From an uncultured Sutterella sp. (GTDB taxonomy: Bacteria; Pseudomonadota; Gammaproteobacteria; Burkholderiales; Burkholderiaceae_F): a stretch of 6,589 bases of DNA. Positions 1 to 5,915 of the stretch are shown piece by piece (the stretch's first letter is position 1; each line of letters opens with the position of its first letter). The stretch covers positions 1-6,589 of the forward strand of contig USIM01000049.1 of assembly GCA_900554675.1 (NCBI GenBank), in the 5' to 3' direction. The notes under the pieces are model-generated. The model saw nothing but the letters and a program-made list of their open reading frames with translations. It did no database searches and had not been told where the DNA came from. The position numbers and the translations under genes are program-made.

Positions 1-771
1 GCCATCGCCCTTGGTGGCAGAGACTTGAAGGATTTGGATTTTGGGATTAACGCGGCGGGCATATTCTTCGCACTTTTCAATGTCAAAATTGAGATAGGGC
101 AATAAGTCCACCTTGTTAATGAGCATGATGTCAGCGGCTCTGAACATATCAGGGTATTTCAAGGGTTTATCTTCGCCTTCGGTCACAGACAAAATCACCA
201 CTTTGTGGGCTTCGCCTAAATCAAATTCGGCGGGGCAGACGAGGTTACCCACGTTTTCGATGAAAAGGGCAGAGCCTTCAACGAGCGTCATGTGGCCGAT
301 GGCGTGGTGCACCATGTCTGCATCCAAGTGGCATCCCTTACCAGTGTTGATTTGATGGGCAGTCGCACCCGTGGCACGAATGCGCTCGGCATCGTTACTC
401 GTTTGTTGATCCCCTTCAATAACGGCAATCGGGAATTCGTTATTGACCGCACGAACCGTTGCGCAGAGGAACTCCGTTTTGCCGGAACCGGGGCTTGAGA
501 CAAAATTAAGCGCCAACATACGGTTTTTGCGGAAAAGGGCACGATTGACATTGGCCACTTCGTTGTTGCGGCTCAAAATGTCTTCTTCAATGGCAATGGC
601 ACGTTCGTGGGACACGCTTGCATCATGAGAGTGATGATCATGATGATGCTCGTGAGTGTGATCATGATCGTGGTCGTGATGACTGTGCGTATGGGTGATG
701 ACGTTACCGTTTTCATCCACATGGGTGTGCGTGTGTTGGTGGCCTTCAGAGCAGCCGCAAGTAGTACACAT
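1..771 (-). CDS. hypB: Hydrogenase nickel-incorporation GTPase HypB (C-terminus cut off by window edge)
   Basis: HypB is a cytoplasmic SIMIBI-class GTPase that, with HypA, inserts nickel into the hydrogenase large-subunit precursor. Numbering from the ATG at 771, 257 codons are visible. The N-terminus is MCTTCGC, the high-affinity metal site (C2, C5, C7) seen in E. coli HypB. A His-rich linker follows, with 18 histidines in residues 11-49. The G-domain has the P-loop SSPGSGKT (92-99), an IEGDQQT stretch, the second metal site GCHLDA (C147, H148), ENVGNLVCP (C179) and the NKVD base-recognition motif (219-222). The last visible residues, SATKGDG, match the region about 30 residues before the end of the family, so only a short tail is missing. 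The start at 771 is preferred over an ATG two codons upstream (777), because it puts the metal motif at residue 2 and gives 9 nt to the AGGAG, against 3 nt. It lies last in the visible hybE-hupK-hypA-hypB run, 12 nt after hypA. The identity is certain; only the start is debatable. Confidence 0.96.
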   Translation of the reverse strand, partial: MCTTCGCSEGHQHTHTHVDENGNVITHTHSHHDHDHDHTHEHHHDHHSHDASVSHERAIAIEEDILSRNNEVANVNRALFRKNRMLALNFVSSPGSGKTEFLCATVRAVNNEFPIAVIEGDQQTSNDAERIRATGATAHQINTGKGCHLDADMVHHAIGHMTLVEGSALFIENVGNLVCPAEFDLGEAHKVVILSVTEGEDKPLKYPDMFRAADIMLINKVDLLPYLNFDIEKCEEYARRVNPKIQILQVSATKGDG

Positions 772-780
772 ATTCATTTT

Positions 781-785
781 CTCCT
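781..785 (-). promoter_or_regulatory. hypB ribosome binding site overlapping the hypA stop codon
   Basis: On the minus strand the sequence reads TAGGAG, where TAG (786-784) is the hypA stop and AGGAG (785-781) is the Shine-Dalgarno for hypB. It stands 9 nt from the ATG at 771 and only 3 nt from the ATG at 777, which favours the 771 start. The shared stop/SD implies translational coupling of hypA and hypB (inference). Confidence 0.7.
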
Positions 786-1134
786 ATTGATCATCGCTTG
801 CGATGATGTCGATCACTTTTAATTCAGTTCCGCCTGTGGCGGTGAGTTGGTAGCCGCCACAGACCGGACAAGGATGGCCATAAGCGTGAAGTGGTATTGT
901 TTTTGAGCACGTCATGCACCAAGCTTCACCCTCTGGGCGTTCGATGACAAGTTCAGCGCTTTCAATCACGGTGCCTTTGGTGACAGAAAGCCAGGCAAAA
1001 CGAAGGCTTTCAATATCAACGCCCGCGAGTTCTCCAATGCTCACTCGCACGCTTTTGATTCGTTTAATGTCATGCATCGTGGCGGTCTTTTCGACAACGT
1101 TCACGATGCCTTCAGCAATGGAGACCTCATGCAT
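784..1134 (-). CDS. hypA: Hydrogenase maturation nickel metallochaperone HypA
   Basis: HypA is a small cytoplasmic nickel chaperone that works with HypB to load nickel into the NiFe site of the large-subunit precursor. The protein is 116 aa, the same length as E. coli HypA. It starts MHE, and the N-terminal amine, His2 and nearby backbone are the known nickel ligands of the family. The structural zinc site is made by two CxxC pairs, CMTC (C73, C76) and CPVC (C89, C92). The frame stays open further upstream to 1176, but the ATG at 1134 is the only start giving the obligatory MHE N-terminus, and an AGGAG lies 7 nt before it. The start overlaps the end of hupK by 8 nt (ATGCATGA), typical of translational coupling. 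hypB follows after 12 nt. Length, motifs and context all agree. Confidence 0.97.
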   Translation of the reverse strand: MHEVSIAEGIVNVVEKTATMHDIKRIKSVRVSIGELAGVDIESLRFAWLSVTKGTVIESAELVIERPEGEAWCMTCSKTIPLHAYGHPCPVCGGYQLTATGGTELKVIDIIASDDQ

Positions 1135-2239
1135 TTTCGCTCTCCTTGACAATATCAATACGGGTGCAAGCGTCAAACGCAGTTGCCATCATGGATAAGC
1201 CGCTCTCCATCGCATTGTCATCGTTAAGGTGCTTGCATGCATAGAGATTCATCTGCTCAATCATGGGGCCACGATTTTGGAAACTCCATTCCGTTGGCGC
1301 GATGATATGCAACTTTTTAATTTCGTCTTTATCGAGCGAAAGCATATGAATTAATGTGCCACGAGCTGTTTCAACAAGACAAAGACTGAAACCCTTGGGA
1401 TGGTGATAAGCATGCACATCAAAAAGCGGTAATTCACCTGCGACAAAGTGCTGCAACTCCAAAAGACGCGCTTGAATGAGGTTTTTAATGTTAAAACTTT
1501 CGCGTGCCAAACTTGCATCACGACGATCTCGAAGGCGTGCAATGGCACCCGTAATTCGAGGCGTGTGAAGTTCAGGCGTTAAAGCAAAATCGGGGTTAGT
1601 GATAAGCGCATTCATGAGGACTTCAAGCGTTTCAGGCTGTTGCACTTCACTGGGTAAAAGAAGCGCATCGCCTGAGATGGCCGGTAAGCTATTGAATCGA
1701 TCATAGGCTTGAGTGATAGCGCCAATGGCCTTGGTTTCTCGCATAAACCAAAGCGTAGCAAAGGCACGCGTGTCATCGAAAAGATCATCGACGGCGAGGC
1801 CAAAATTGTCTTTTGCTGAAAGCGTCCATAAACGTTCTTTTAAAGCCCCCAAGGTTTTGAGTGTTTCAGCACTTGCCTTGGTGTGATAAACAAAGGCATT
1901 GAAGTCAAGACTGAGTACTCTGAGCGTTTCCAAAATGGCTTCAACCGTGATAAGCATTTGAGCATTTCGAATCTGACGCTCTTCGAAAAAGTGATTCATC
2001 GAGCTAAACGTGTCGCAGTGCAGTTGGCACGGGAAAAAAGCTGCCTTGTAGGCAAAGTCAAACGCTGTGCTTTGCGCAATGGGGCAAAGGCCAAGAAGCG
2101 ATCGGAGCATCGATTTGGCAAAGGGAGCTGTTTTACCGGCAAGGGCCATCGCAATCGCGCGGGTGCGGTGATTGATCAATTCAATCGCCGCAGAGTCACT
2201 GTTGGCACGGTTGATTTTGAGGGTGATGGCGTTGTTCAT
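1127..2239 (-). CDS. hupK: HupK/HoxV-type hydrogenase maturation scaffold (degenerate large-subunit paralogue)
   Basis: This 370-aa protein is probably HupK (HoxV in Cupriavidus), a cytoplasmic auxiliary protein thought to hold the Fe(CN)2CO unit during assembly of membrane-bound [NiFe] hydrogenase. The sequence reads like a decayed large subunit. LLGLCPIAQ (48-56) corresponds to the RICGVCTGIH motif of HyaB but keeps only C52. CLVETARGTLIH followed by IIAPTEWSFQNRGP (287-325) parallels the EAPRGALGHW and IVPTTWNASPR segments of HyaB. AFDACTRI (354-361) parallels SFDPCLAC with only C358 left. The N-terminal RIEGH motif and the C-terminal cleavage peptide are absent. An additional pair, C71/C75 (CQLHC), is of unknown role. 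It has no signal peptide or membrane segment. It starts 9 nt after hybE, with a weak purine-rich (AAAGAG-like) ribosome site, and overlaps hypA by 8 nt. The order hybE/hupJ, hupK, hypA, hypB supports the assignment. The family is fairly sure; the function is by homology. Confidence 0.85.
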   Translation of the reverse strand: MNNAITLKINRANSDSAAIELINHRTRAIAMALAGKTAPFAKSMLRSLLGLCPIAQSTAFDFAYKAAFFPCQLHCDTFSSMNHFFEERQIRNAQMLITVEAILETLRVLSLDFNAFVYHTKASAETLKTLGALKERLWTLSAKDNFGLAVDDLFDDTRAFATLWFMRETKAIGAITQAYDRFNSLPAISGDALLLPSEVQQPETLEVLMNALITNPDFALTPELHTPRITGAIARLRDRRDASLARESFNIKNLIQARLLELQHFVAGELPLFDVHAYHHPKGFSLCLVETARGTLIHMLSLDKDEIKKLHIIAPTEWSFQNRGPMIEQMNLYACKHLNDDNAMESGLSMMATAFDACTRIDIVKESENA

Positions 2240-2248
2240 TTTTTCTCT

Positions 2249-2773
2249 TTATTTCCAAGGTTTAGCAAAGAAATCCCTTCTTGAGGTCGATGTCTTTTCA
2301 AAGGGCGTTTTTTCAGGTGTCAAAGGTGTTCCCGCTTCTTCTTTGATGGCAATGGTCTTGTTGGACATCATCAAAGAAAGGGCTTGCGAGGCAATGGCCT
2401 CGGCCGTTCGTTGATCAGGGATGTCGGTGAGCGGGCTCATCAGACTACAAGCCAAGTATTTACCCAAAAGGGGATCGTCGATACCCATAAAGCTAAAGGA
2501 ACCGGCCGGTAACTGAAGGGCGGTGATTTTGGTGACAGGAACATCGAACCACGTTTGGGCATTTCCACAAGCAAAGACCACCATAAGAGACCATGGAGTG
2601 ACAACGGCGCCAATCCAATGTTGTTGGTATCGTGTAAAACCGAAGGCCCTGACATGAATCTTCGGGTTGCAGATGGGAAGACCACGCATGCGACTTTGGG
2701 CGATTTGCCGAAAGCCTTCTTCGAAGTGTCGCTCCGGAGAGCGTTGCCAGACGTAAACGTCAGAAGTAGTCAT
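2249..2773 (-). CDS. hybE: [NiFe] hydrogenase assembly chaperone, HybE/HupJ/HoxT family
   Basis: This 174-aa cytoplasmic protein belongs to the HybE/HupJ family. These chaperones bind hydrogenase subunits or their Tat signal peptides and help coordinate maturation with export. Family features visible here are the N-terminal helix with FRQIAQSRMRGLPICNP (21-37), the core QHWIGAVVTPWSLMVVF (51-67), LQLPAGSFSF (87-96) and KYLACSLMSPL (105-115). No rubredoxin domain is fused to it. A linker rich in Thr, Pro and Lys (about 140-163) leads to an unusual tail, SRRDFF (164-169), that resembles a twin-arginine motif; E. coli HybE also ends in an Arg-Arg-rich tail. The ATG at 2773 has GGGAG 6 nt upstream. 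It is the first gene of the minus-strand operon and faces hyaA across a 272-bp spacer. A HybE-type chaperone beside hyaA-like structural genes differs from E. coli, where HyaE/HyaF serve the hya operon. Confidence 0.9.
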   Translation of the reverse strand: MTTSDVYVWQRSPERHFEEGFRQIAQSRMRGLPICNPKIHVRAFGFTRYQQHWIGAVVTPWSLMVVFACGNAQTWFDVPVTKITALQLPAGSFSFMGIDDPLLGKYLACSLMSPLTDIPDQRTAEAIASQALSLMMSNKTIAIKEEAGTPLTPEKTPFEKTSTSRRDFFAKPWK

Positions 2774-2823
2774 GGTGAGCTCCCTTAATTTTTGAAGATT
2801 ACTTTTTAGGTTACCGCAAAATC

Positions 2824-2840
2824 CATAGATTTAAGCTATG
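2824..2840. repeat. 17-bp imperfect palindrome upstream of hybE
   Basis: CATAGATTTAAGCTATG pairs at 7 of 8 positions about a central T. It ends about 50 nt upstream of the hybE start on the minus strand, a distance compatible with an operator at the hybE promoter. It is short and could be chance in AT-rich DNA. Confidence 0.35.
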
Positions 2841-2866
2841 AGAGCGTGGCAATTTGGGTATTTCCT

Positions 2867-2887
2867 CAATTCAATTGCAACCAATTG
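2867..2887. repeat. Phased CAATT(G) elements
   Basis: CAATT at 2867 is followed by CAATTG at 2872-2877 and again at 2882-2887. The last two are exactly 10 bp apart, about one helical turn. A further CAATTG lies at 2984-2989. CAATTG is itself palindromic, so the pair also reads as an inverted repeat with a 4-bp spacer. A regulator site is possible but unproven. Confidence 0.3.
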
Positions 2888-2914
2888 TCAAAGTGTGAAT
2901 TTCTACCATCTAAG
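2885..2914 (+). promoter_or_regulatory. Candidate sigma70-type promoter for hyaABC
   Basis: TTGTCA (2885-2890, 5 of 6 with the -35 consensus) and TCTAAG (2909-2914, 4 of 6 with the -10 consensus) are separated by 18 bp. The -10 candidate is exactly the loop of the inverted repeat at 2900-2923. An alternative is TACAAT at 2965-2970 (5 of 6 as a -10), but it lacks a matching -35. The two cannot be separated without transcript data. Confidence 0.3.
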
Positions 2915-2923
2915 TGGTAGAAA
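2900..2923. repeat. Perfect 9-bp inverted repeat, operator-like
   Basis: TTTCTACCA (2900-2908) and TGGTAGAAA (2915-2923) are perfect inverted arms around a 6-nt spacer. A direct third copy of the GTAGAA core follows at 2929-2934, 12 bp after the second. No T-run follows on the plus strand and no gene ends nearby, so it is not a terminator. Its place in a divergent promoter region suggests a transcription-factor site (inference). Confidence 0.6.
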
Positions 2924-3005
2924 AGTGGGTAGAAGAAAGGGTTATGCTCGGACTATTTCAGTAATACAATGAAAAGGTCGAAGCAATTGGCTGCTCCGAT
3001 AAAGA

Positions 3006-3030
3006 CTCGTTTAATTTTCGTATAAACGAG
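3006..3030 (+). promoter_or_regulatory. Hairpin in the hyaA 5' leader next to the ribosome binding site
   Basis: CTCGTTTA (3006-3013) and TAAACGAG (3023-3030) form a perfect 8-bp stem with a 9-nt loop. The stem ends 3 nt before the AGGAG (3034-3038), which lies 7 nt from the hyaA ATG. It leaves the Shine-Dalgarno free, so it may stabilise the mRNA end or mark a regulatory leader rather than block translation. No T-run follows, so it is not a terminator. Confidence 0.5.
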
Positions 3031-3045
3031 CGAAGGAGAACCCCT

Positions 3046-4143
3046 ATGCACGAAACACAATATCAAGCTCTGCGTCGTCAAGGCGTCAGCCGCAGAAGCT
3101 TTCTTCAGTACTGTTCACTGACCGCCGCAAGCCTTGGGCTTGGAACGGCCGGTGCGCAAGAGATCGCTCATGCGATTGAAAACAAACCCAGAATGCCGGT
3201 AGTGTGGTTACACGGCTTGGAATGCACTTGTTGTACAGAATCTTTTATCCGCTCTTACCACCCGGTGGCCAAAGACTTGGTCTTATCCATGATTTCGTTG
3301 GATTACGACGATACGATCATGGCGGCGGCTGGGCACCAAGCTGAAGCGGCCTTGGAAGAAACCATTACGAAGTACAAAGGCAACTACATCTTGGCCGTTG
3401 AAGGCAATATCCCGCTTAATGAAGACGGTGTGAACTGTATTCCGGGTGGTGAAACGTTCTTGAGAAAAATTCAACACGTCGCTAAAGACGCCAAAGCCGT
3501 GATCGGCTGGGGGTCTTGTGCCGCTTGGGGCTGTGTACAGGCCGCTAAACCCAATCCCACGAACGCCGTTCCGATTACAGAAATCATTAAAGATAAACCC
3601 ATTGTTTTGGTGCCGGGTTGTCCGCCGATTCCGGAAGTGATGTCTGCGGTGGTGACTTACATCTTGACCTACGATCGTATCCCGCCACTGGATCGCTTGG
3701 GTCGTCCGAAGATGTTCTACGGTCAACGCATTCACGATAAGTGCTATCGTCGCGCTCACTTTGATGCCGGTCAGTTCGTTGAAAAATTCGATGACCAAGG
3801 CGCCAAGCTTGGCTACTGCCTCTATAAAGTCGGTTGCAAGGGCCCGACCACTTATAACGCTTGTTCCACCATTCGTTGGAATGAAGGTCTGTCTTGGCCG
3901 GTGCAATCCGGTCACGGCTGTATCGGTTGTTCCGAACCCAACTTCTTTGATAAGGGTTCATTCTATGAACATGAAACCACTGTGTTGCCACCGGGCTTAG
4001 GTGGCATTGAAGCGACCGCCGATAAGGTCGGTCTTGCAACAGTAGGTGTTGTCGGTGCTGCGGCGATTGCCCATGCAGCACTTTCAGCCGTTGCTCAAGC
4101 TCGAGCAAAAAAGACCAATAAAGATCTCGGGAGGGAAGAATAA
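3046..4143 (+). CDS. hyaA: Group 1d uptake [NiFe] hydrogenase small subunit, oxygen-tolerant type
   Basis: The small subunit of the membrane-bound uptake hydrogenase carries three Fe-S clusters that relay electrons from the NiFe site to cytochrome b. The 365-aa precursor begins with a Tat signal peptide: SRRSFLQ at 15-21, a hydrophobic stretch, and likely cleavage at AHA/IEN after residue 43. Proximal cluster ligands are C60, C63, C158 and C192, plus the two extra cysteines C62 (ECTCC) and C163 (SCAAWGC). Subtracting 43 gives the E. coli Hyd-1 numbers 17, 19, 20, 115, 120 and 149, and E119 matches E76. Distal cluster ligands are H230, C233, C258 and C264. Medial cluster ligands are C273, C292 and C295. 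A C-terminal hydrophobic helix (about 327-350) followed by basic residues is the membrane anchor. AGGAG lies 7 nt before the ATG. The stop overlaps the hyaB start by 1 nt. The protein is intact. Confidence 0.98.
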   Translation: MHETQYQALRRQGVSRRSFLQYCSLTAASLGLGTAGAQEIAHAIENKPRMPVVWLHGLECTCCTESFIRSYHPVAKDLVLSMISLDYDDTIMAAAGHQAEAALEETITKYKGNYILAVEGNIPLNEDGVNCIPGGETFLRKIQHVAKDAKAVIGWGSCAAWGCVQAAKPNPTNAVPITEIIKDKPIVLVPGCPPIPEVMSAVVTYILTYDRIPPLDRLGRPKMFYGQRIHDKCYRRAHFDAGQFVEKFDDQGAKLGYCLYKVGCKGPTTYNACSTIRWNEGLSWPVQSGHGCIGCSEPNFFDKGSFYEHETTVLPPGLGGIEATADKVGLATVGVVGAAAIAHAALSAVAQARAKKTNKDLGREE

Positions 4144-5906
4144 TGGCAGACCGTCGAATTGTAGTGGACCCTGTAACGCGCATCGAAGGTCACCTTCGTG
4201 TTCAAGCCGTCTTGGGTAACAATAATGTGATTACCGACTCTCAAAGTACCGGCACGATGTGGCGTGGTTTGGAAGTCATCTTAAAGGGGCGCGATCCCCG
4301 TGATGCATGGGCTTTTGTGGAACGTATCTGTGGTGTTTGCACGGGTATTCACGCCTTGGCCGCCGTCAGAAGCGTGGAGGATGCCATTGGGATTAAGATT
4401 CCTAAAAATGCCAACATCATCCGCAACTTGATGAATGCGACGCTTTATGCGCACGACCATATCGTTCACTTTTATCAACTCTCGGCTTTGGACTGGGTTG
4501 ATGTGGTGAGCGCATTGTCTGCAGATCCTCGAGAAGTCTCTGAACTTCAAAAGAAAATCAGTCCGCACCATCCGTTGTCCTCCCCTGGTTACTTCCGTGA
4601 CGTTCAAAACCGTTTGAAGAAGTTTGTGGCTTCGGGTCAATTGGGGATTTTTGCCAACGGCTATTGGGGGCATCCGGCCATGAAGTTGCCCGCCGCCGTA
4701 AATTTGTTGGCTGTGACGCACTACTTGGAAGCGTTGGACTTCCAAAAAGAAATCATCAAAATCCATACGATTTTGGGCGGCAAGAACCCGCACCCGAATT
4801 ATTTGGTGGGCGGTGTTGCCTGTCCGATCAATATGCATGAAACGGGTGCCGCGGGCAACATGATCAATGAAGTCACCATGAACTATATGCGAGATATCGC
4901 ACAGCAAACCGTGGCCTTTGTTGAAAACGTGTATTTGCCAGACATTAAGGCCATTGCATCGTTTTATCCGGAATGGTTTAAGTACGGTGGTGGCTTGGTG
5001 AAAAAGAACGTGCTCTGCTACGGTGACTTCCCGGAAATTGCTAACGATTGGTCTGAAAAGTCGTTGCAAATGCCGATGGGGGCCATTATCGATGGCGACT
5101 TGACCCACGTTCATGATGTGGATTTGCGCGATCTCAATCAAATTCAAGAATTTGTGGATCACTCCTGGTACAAGTACCCTGAAGGTCAAAAGGGTTTGCA
5201 TCCGTGGGAAGGCGTGACCGATCAAGCCTTTGAATTGTCCGAAGGTTCTGTCGGCACGAACACCAAGTTTGATTGGTTGGGTGAGGCAGGCAAATACTCT
5301 TGGATCAAGAGCCCGCGCTGGAAGGGTCACATGATGGAAGTCGGTCCCTTGGCTCGCTTGATTGTCTCGGTGGCTAAGGACGTGAAGCACTTTAAAGAAC
5401 CGGCACTTGATTTGTTAAAAGAACTTAACCTTCCTTTGGAAGCCGTTTATTCAACCTTGGGTCGCCATGCGGCACGTGCCCTGGAATGCCAATGGGTTGC
5501 CCACAAGATGGTGCAATACGTTGACGACTTGGTGGCCAATATTCGCTTGGGCGATGAAGTCGCTGCCAACATGGAATTCTGGGAACCGAAGACGTGGCCC
5601 AAGGAATGCCGTGGGGTGGGCTTCTGTGAAGCACCGCGCGGAGCACTGGGTCACTGGTGCGTGATTAAAGACACGCGTATTGCCAATTGGCAAGCCATTG
5701 TGCCCACCACTTGGAATGCCTCGCCGCGTTCCGAAGAAGGTCAACAAGGCGCCTTTGAGACGAGTCTCATCGGTACGCCCATGGCCGATCCCCATCGCCC
5801 GTTAGAAATTATTCGCACTATTCACAGTTTCGACCCGTGTCTGGCTTGTGCCACGCACTTGTTAGACCCTGAAGGGCATGAACTTTGTGACGTTCGCGTG
5901 CGCTAG
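4143..5906 (+). CDS. hyaB: Uptake [NiFe] hydrogenase large subunit (catalytic)
   Basis: The large subunit holds the NiFe(CN)2CO centre that splits H2. It is exported folded, together with HyaA, through the Tat pathway to the periplasmic face. The 587-aa precursor starts with VDPVTRIEGHLRV (8-20). RICGVCTGIH supplies C63, C66 and H70, and DPCLAC supplies C566 and C569. GVGFCEAPRGALGHW (491-505) and IVPTTWNASPR (519-529) are the conserved motifs near the site. ATH (570-572) marks the expected endoprotease cut after H572, releasing a 15-residue C-terminal peptide, the same length as in E. coli HyaB. The maturation protease (HyaD/HupD type) is not in this window. Translation is probably coupled to hyaA: TAATG joins stop and start, with GGGAGG 8 nt upstream. 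The protein is full-length with all four metal cysteines. Confidence 0.98.
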   Translation: MADRRIVVDPVTRIEGHLRVQAVLGNNNVITDSQSTGTMWRGLEVILKGRDPRDAWAFVERICGVCTGIHALAAVRSVEDAIGIKIPKNANIIRNLMNATLYAHDHIVHFYQLSALDWVDVVSALSADPREVSELQKKISPHHPLSSPGYFRDVQNRLKKFVASGQLGIFANGYWGHPAMKLPAAVNLLAVTHYLEALDFQKEIIKIHTILGGKNPHPNYLVGGVACPINMHETGAAGNMINEVTMNYMRDIAQQTVAFVENVYLPDIKAIASFYPEWFKYGGGLVKKNVLCYGDFPEIANDWSEKSLQMPMGAIIDGDLTHVHDVDLRDLNQIQEFVDHSWYKYPEGQKGLHPWEGVTDQAFELSEGSVGTNTKFDWLGEAGKYSWIKSPRWKGHMMEVGPLARLIVSVAKDVKHFKEPALDLLKELNLPLEAVYSTLGRHAARALECQWVAHKMVQYVDDLVANIRLGDEVAANMEFWEPKTWPKECRGVGFCEAPRGALGHWCVIKDTRIANWQAIVPTTWNASPRSEEGQQGAFETSLIGTPMADPHRPLEIIRTIHSFDPCLACATHLLDPEGHELCDVRVR

Positions 5907-5915
5907 GAGGTCAAT

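Larger units (their letters stand above)
2774..3045. promoter_or_regulatory. Divergent promoter region between hybE and hyaA
   Basis: This 272-bp non-coding stretch separates the first genes of two divergent operons, so it should hold promoters for both. It is AT-rich compared with the flanking genes. I see a 17-bp imperfect palindrome (2824-2840), clustered CAATTG elements (2867-2887), a 9-bp-arm inverted repeat (2900-2923) followed by a third GTAGAA copy (2929-2934), possible sigma70-like boxes for hyaA, and a hairpin at 3006-3030. No convincing minus-strand -10 box was found, and no clear sigma54 or FNR consensus on either strand. Confidence 0.75.

Noticed and set aside
601..700. Repetitive-looking CATGATCAC-type tract
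   Set aside because: It is explained by His/Asp codons of the HypB metal-binding linker, not by a repeat array.
1135..1176. Longer hypA with a 14-residue N-terminal extension
   Set aside because: HypA needs MHE at its N-terminus for nickel binding, and the ATG at 1134 has its own Shine-Dalgarno. The extension would overlap hupK further.
1883..2284. Plus-strand open frame of 133 codons opposite hupK
   Set aside because: It is antisense to hupK and the hupK/hybE junction. It is basic, low in motifs and has no supporting context.
2847..2865. Possible sigma54 promoter (TGGCAATTTGGGTATTT)
   Set aside because: It has a GG resembling the -24 element, but no GC at the required -12 spacing.
2886..2891. 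Perfect TTGACA -35 hexamer on the minus strand
   Set aside because: No acceptable -10 hexamer lies 16-18 bp downstream toward hybE, so I did not call a promoter.
2900..2923. Rho-independent terminator
   Set aside because: The stem is AT-rich, has no T-run on either strand in the right place, and lies between divergent gene starts where no transcript should end.
3283..4183. Two overlapping minus-strand open frames (210 and 198 codons) across hyaA
   Set aside because: Both are antisense to an intact hyaA with all Fe-S ligands. They overlap each other, and their composition is Arg/His-rich as expected of reverse reading.
4281..5390. Long open frame (369 codons) on the minus strand inside hyaB
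   Set aside because: It lies wholly antisense to a well-conserved large subunit, has no recognisable motifs, and its codons simply mirror the hyaB reading frame.
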